Assembly (NCBI GenBank): GCA_024742275.1
Contig: JANSYS010000006.1
Location: 162,466-226,465 of the forward strand
From: Alphaproteobacteria bacterium
Lineage (GTDB): Bacteria; Pseudomonadota; Alphaproteobacteria; Thalassobaculales; Thalassobaculaceae
DNA: 64,000 nucleotides
Direction of reading: 5' to 3'
The position numbers and the translations under genes are program-made. Every line of letters starts with the position of its first letter. Positions within the stretch are counted from its first letter, which is position 1. Below the pieces are notes generated by a model. It worked only from the letters and a program-made list of their open reading frames with translations. It did no database searches and was not told where the DNA came from. This document shows, one piece after another, positions 62,562 through 64,000 of the stretch.

Positions 62562-63899
62562 ATGCCGAAACTCGCTCCAAATACCCAAACCGTGCTCGAT
62601 GGGGAGGTCCGTCTGTTCCGCCGTCCTCGCAGCCGGGCATGGCAGGCGACGTTCAAGATGGGTGGGCGTTGGGTGCGGGTCACCACCAAGTGCAAGCTGC
62701 TGGCAGATGCGAAGAAGCGGGCACGTGAGCTGTACTACGAGTACCAAGCGCGCGAGAAGAACGGCCTGCCGATCATCAGCAAGCGATTCGCTGACGTCGC
62801 GCGGGTGGTCATCGCTGATATGGACCGTCAGCTGGAAGCAGGTGCGGGCAAAAAGAGCTTCCGCGACTACAAGATCGTCCTCGAAAAGTACCTGATCCCG
62901 TTTTTCGGCGACAAATTCATCACCTCGATCACCTACGAGGAACTGCAGAAGTTCGCGAAGTGGCGCGCGGAGAAGATGGGCCGCGAGCCACGAGCCTCGA
63001 CGCTGAACACGCACAATTCGGCGCTTAATCGCGTTTTTGACGAGGCTGTAGCGCACGGATACATCAACCGCACCCATGTGCCCGCTCTCGTCAACAAAGG
63101 GCGCGACAGCGTGCGCAGACCGGATTTCCGGCGCGACGAGTACGCCAAGATGATCCGCGCCTTTCCGTCGTGGGTTGATGCTGGCCGAGAAGGCAAATCG
63201 CGCGACATGCGCTACCTGCTCCGCGACTACGTGTTGATCCTCGCCAACACCGGCATCCGACACAGCACAGAGGCAGAAAATCTTCGCTGGAAGCATGTCC
63301 ACCTGTTTGAAGAGGGGGGCAGGACCTATCTGGAAATGCATGTCAAAGGCAAGACCGGCGAGCGCGACATCATCTGTCGAGCCAACACCATCTCGTTCCT
63401 CAAGCGCATCCAGTCACGTTCCCCCGATATCGCGGATATGACGTTTGAGGACCTGCTCAAGAAGCAGGTCGATGAACCCGTGTTCCGCCTGCCCGATGGG
63501 ACCGTATCCAAGAACCTTCGCCAGACCTTCAAGATACTGATGAAGGACACCGGGTTGTTGGTCTGCCCGCGCACGGGACAGGAGCGCACGCTCTATTGCC
63601 TGCGCCACACATACGCGACATTCGCACTGCTGAACGACGGGATGGATATCCACACTCTGGCGATACAGATGGGTACCAGCATCCCGATGATCGAGAAGCA
63701 CTATAGCCATCTCACACCGCGCCTTCGCAAAGACATGCTGACAGGCAAGCGGCACGACCTGAGCGATGAGGAGTATCGGAAGCAGTTTGATGTGGGATCC
63801 CTGACCGTTGTCCCGTCAGCTATTGGACAGTCGTCAGAAAAAACGGATTTGGGAGAGGAGGTGAACCGCGCCGGGTTTGCCGGAGGCTCCAACTCCTGA
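62562..63899 (+). CDS. Second tRNA-Met-associated tyrosine integrase; 3' end replaced by IS sequence
   Basis: A 445-residue tyrosine recombinase related to the island integrase. Arg in TGIRHSTEAE, Lys in VKGKTGERD, YCLRHTYATF and the nucleophile in MIEKHYSHL are present. It begins 220 bp after attR, as expected for the integrase of a second island in the same tRNA. The last 12 or so residues (VNRAGFAGGSNS) are encoded by the left end of an IS3-family element starting near 63862, so the original C-terminus is lost. Catalytic residues are upstream of that point. Higher GC than the first island. Confidence 0.9.
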   Translation: MPKLAPNTQTVLDGEVRLFRRPRSRAWQATFKMGGRWVRVTTKCKLLADAKKRARELYYEYQAREKNGLPIISKRFADVARVVIADMDRQLEAGAGKKSFRDYKIVLEKYLIPFFGDKFITSITYEELQKFAKWRAEKMGREPRASTLNTHNSALNRVFDEAVAHGYINRTHVPALVNKGRDSVRRPDFRRDEYAKMIRAFPSWVDAGREGKSRDMRYLLRDYVLILANTGIRHSTEAENLRWKHVHLFEEGGRTYLEMHVKGKTGERDIICRANTISFLKRIQSRSPDIADMTFEDLLKKQVDEPVFRLPDGTVSKNLRQTFKILMKDTGLLVCPRTGQERTLYCLRHTYATFALLNDGMDIHTLAIQMGTSIPMIEKHYSHLTPRLRKDMLTGKRHDLSDEEYRKQFDVGSLTVVPSAIGQSSEKTDLGEEVNRAGFAGGSNS

Positions 63900-64000
63900 G
63901 TAGGGTGGAGCATCATGAGCAAGACCACGAACAAGTTTTCCCCTGAAGTGCGCGAGCGCGCCGTGCGGCTGGTTCTCGACAACGAGGCCCAGCATCCGTC
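63862..64000 (+). mobile_element. IS3-family insertion sequence, left end (cut by window edge)
   Basis: Begins TGAACCGCGCCGGGTTTGCC, a typical left inverted repeat of IS3-family elements, followed by orfA. The right end lies outside the window. Confidence 0.75.
63915..64000 (+). CDS. IS3-family transposase OrfA (partial)
   Basis: Starts MSKTTNKFSPEVRERAVRLV, the N-terminal helix-turn-helix region of IS3-family OrfA proteins. Only 28 residues lie within the window. GGGTGGAG precedes ATG 63915. OrfB would follow by programmed frameshift outside the window. Confidence 0.88.
   Translation, partial: MSKTTNKFSPEVRERAVRLVLDNEAQHP

Overview
The window is high-GC alphaproteobacterial chromosome, most like a Rhodospirillales-type marine or soil bacterium. 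The basis is the protein families, for example an Alph_Pro_TM (TIGR02186) protein, a single-cysteine IscR, a DUF1285-Nudix-CCA block and a GlnE/AsmA/TyrS neighbourhood. Species cannot be named from sequence alone. Dense high-GC core genes are broken by at least three lower-GC accessory stretches.

Region by region. 1-5495 (minus): a sulfite-oxidation-type locus with a rhodanese, a TauE/SafE exporter, an Alph_Pro_TM protein, a universal stress protein and a truncated-by-window molybdopterin oxidoreductase resembling SoeA. 5625-12684: hutI, an orphan ABC ATPase with a glutathione transferase, a PilZ protein, a wrbA-pirin pair with a divergent LysR regulator, and conserved hypotheticals. 12827-19696 (minus): a MoxR / DUF58 / DUF4159 / large membrane protein operon. 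19825-23163 (plus): DUF1285, CoA pyrophosphatase, CCA-adding enzyme and an FAH-fold hydratase. 23268-25138: a low-GC four-gene cassette with a HipA-like kinase and a DUF3037 protein. 25454-32255: a guanidinium exporter with a possible guanidine-II-like leader, oxidoreductase, acetyltransferase, Lhr-type helicase, periplasmic glucan protein and Bcp peroxiredoxin. 32467-33926: two copies of a HlyD C-terminal remnant, each followed by low-GC small membrane proteins. 34144-50227: core genes including glnE, an AsmA-like giant, tyrS, anmK, iscR, a cysteine desulfurase, tenA and mnmA. A tRNA-Met(CAU) gene overlaps the 3' end of mnmA.

50250-62341 is a 12-kb integrative island in that tRNA-Met gene, bounded by an exact 49-bp direct repeat of the tRNA 3' half. 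It carries a tyrosine integrase, a putative HUH rolling-circle Rep, an RFC-like AAA+ ATPase, a minimal tyrosine recombinase with a palindrome in front of it, and a DUF6641-like protein. It also encodes three proteins that share an undescribed N-terminal domain of about 70 residues, each joined to a membrane segment. Right after the distal repeat a second, related integrase begins, suggesting tandem islands in the same tRNA. The 3' end of that second integrase runs into the left end of an IS3-family element whose orfA is cut by the window edge.

The island is the best candidate for an undescribed system: it looks like a self-replicating or satellite-type element with a paralogous family of membrane-anchored proteins. 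The duplicated HlyD tails and the HipA-like/DUF3037 cassette are the next most unusual structures. All functional assignments come from reading motifs by eye; no database search was run.
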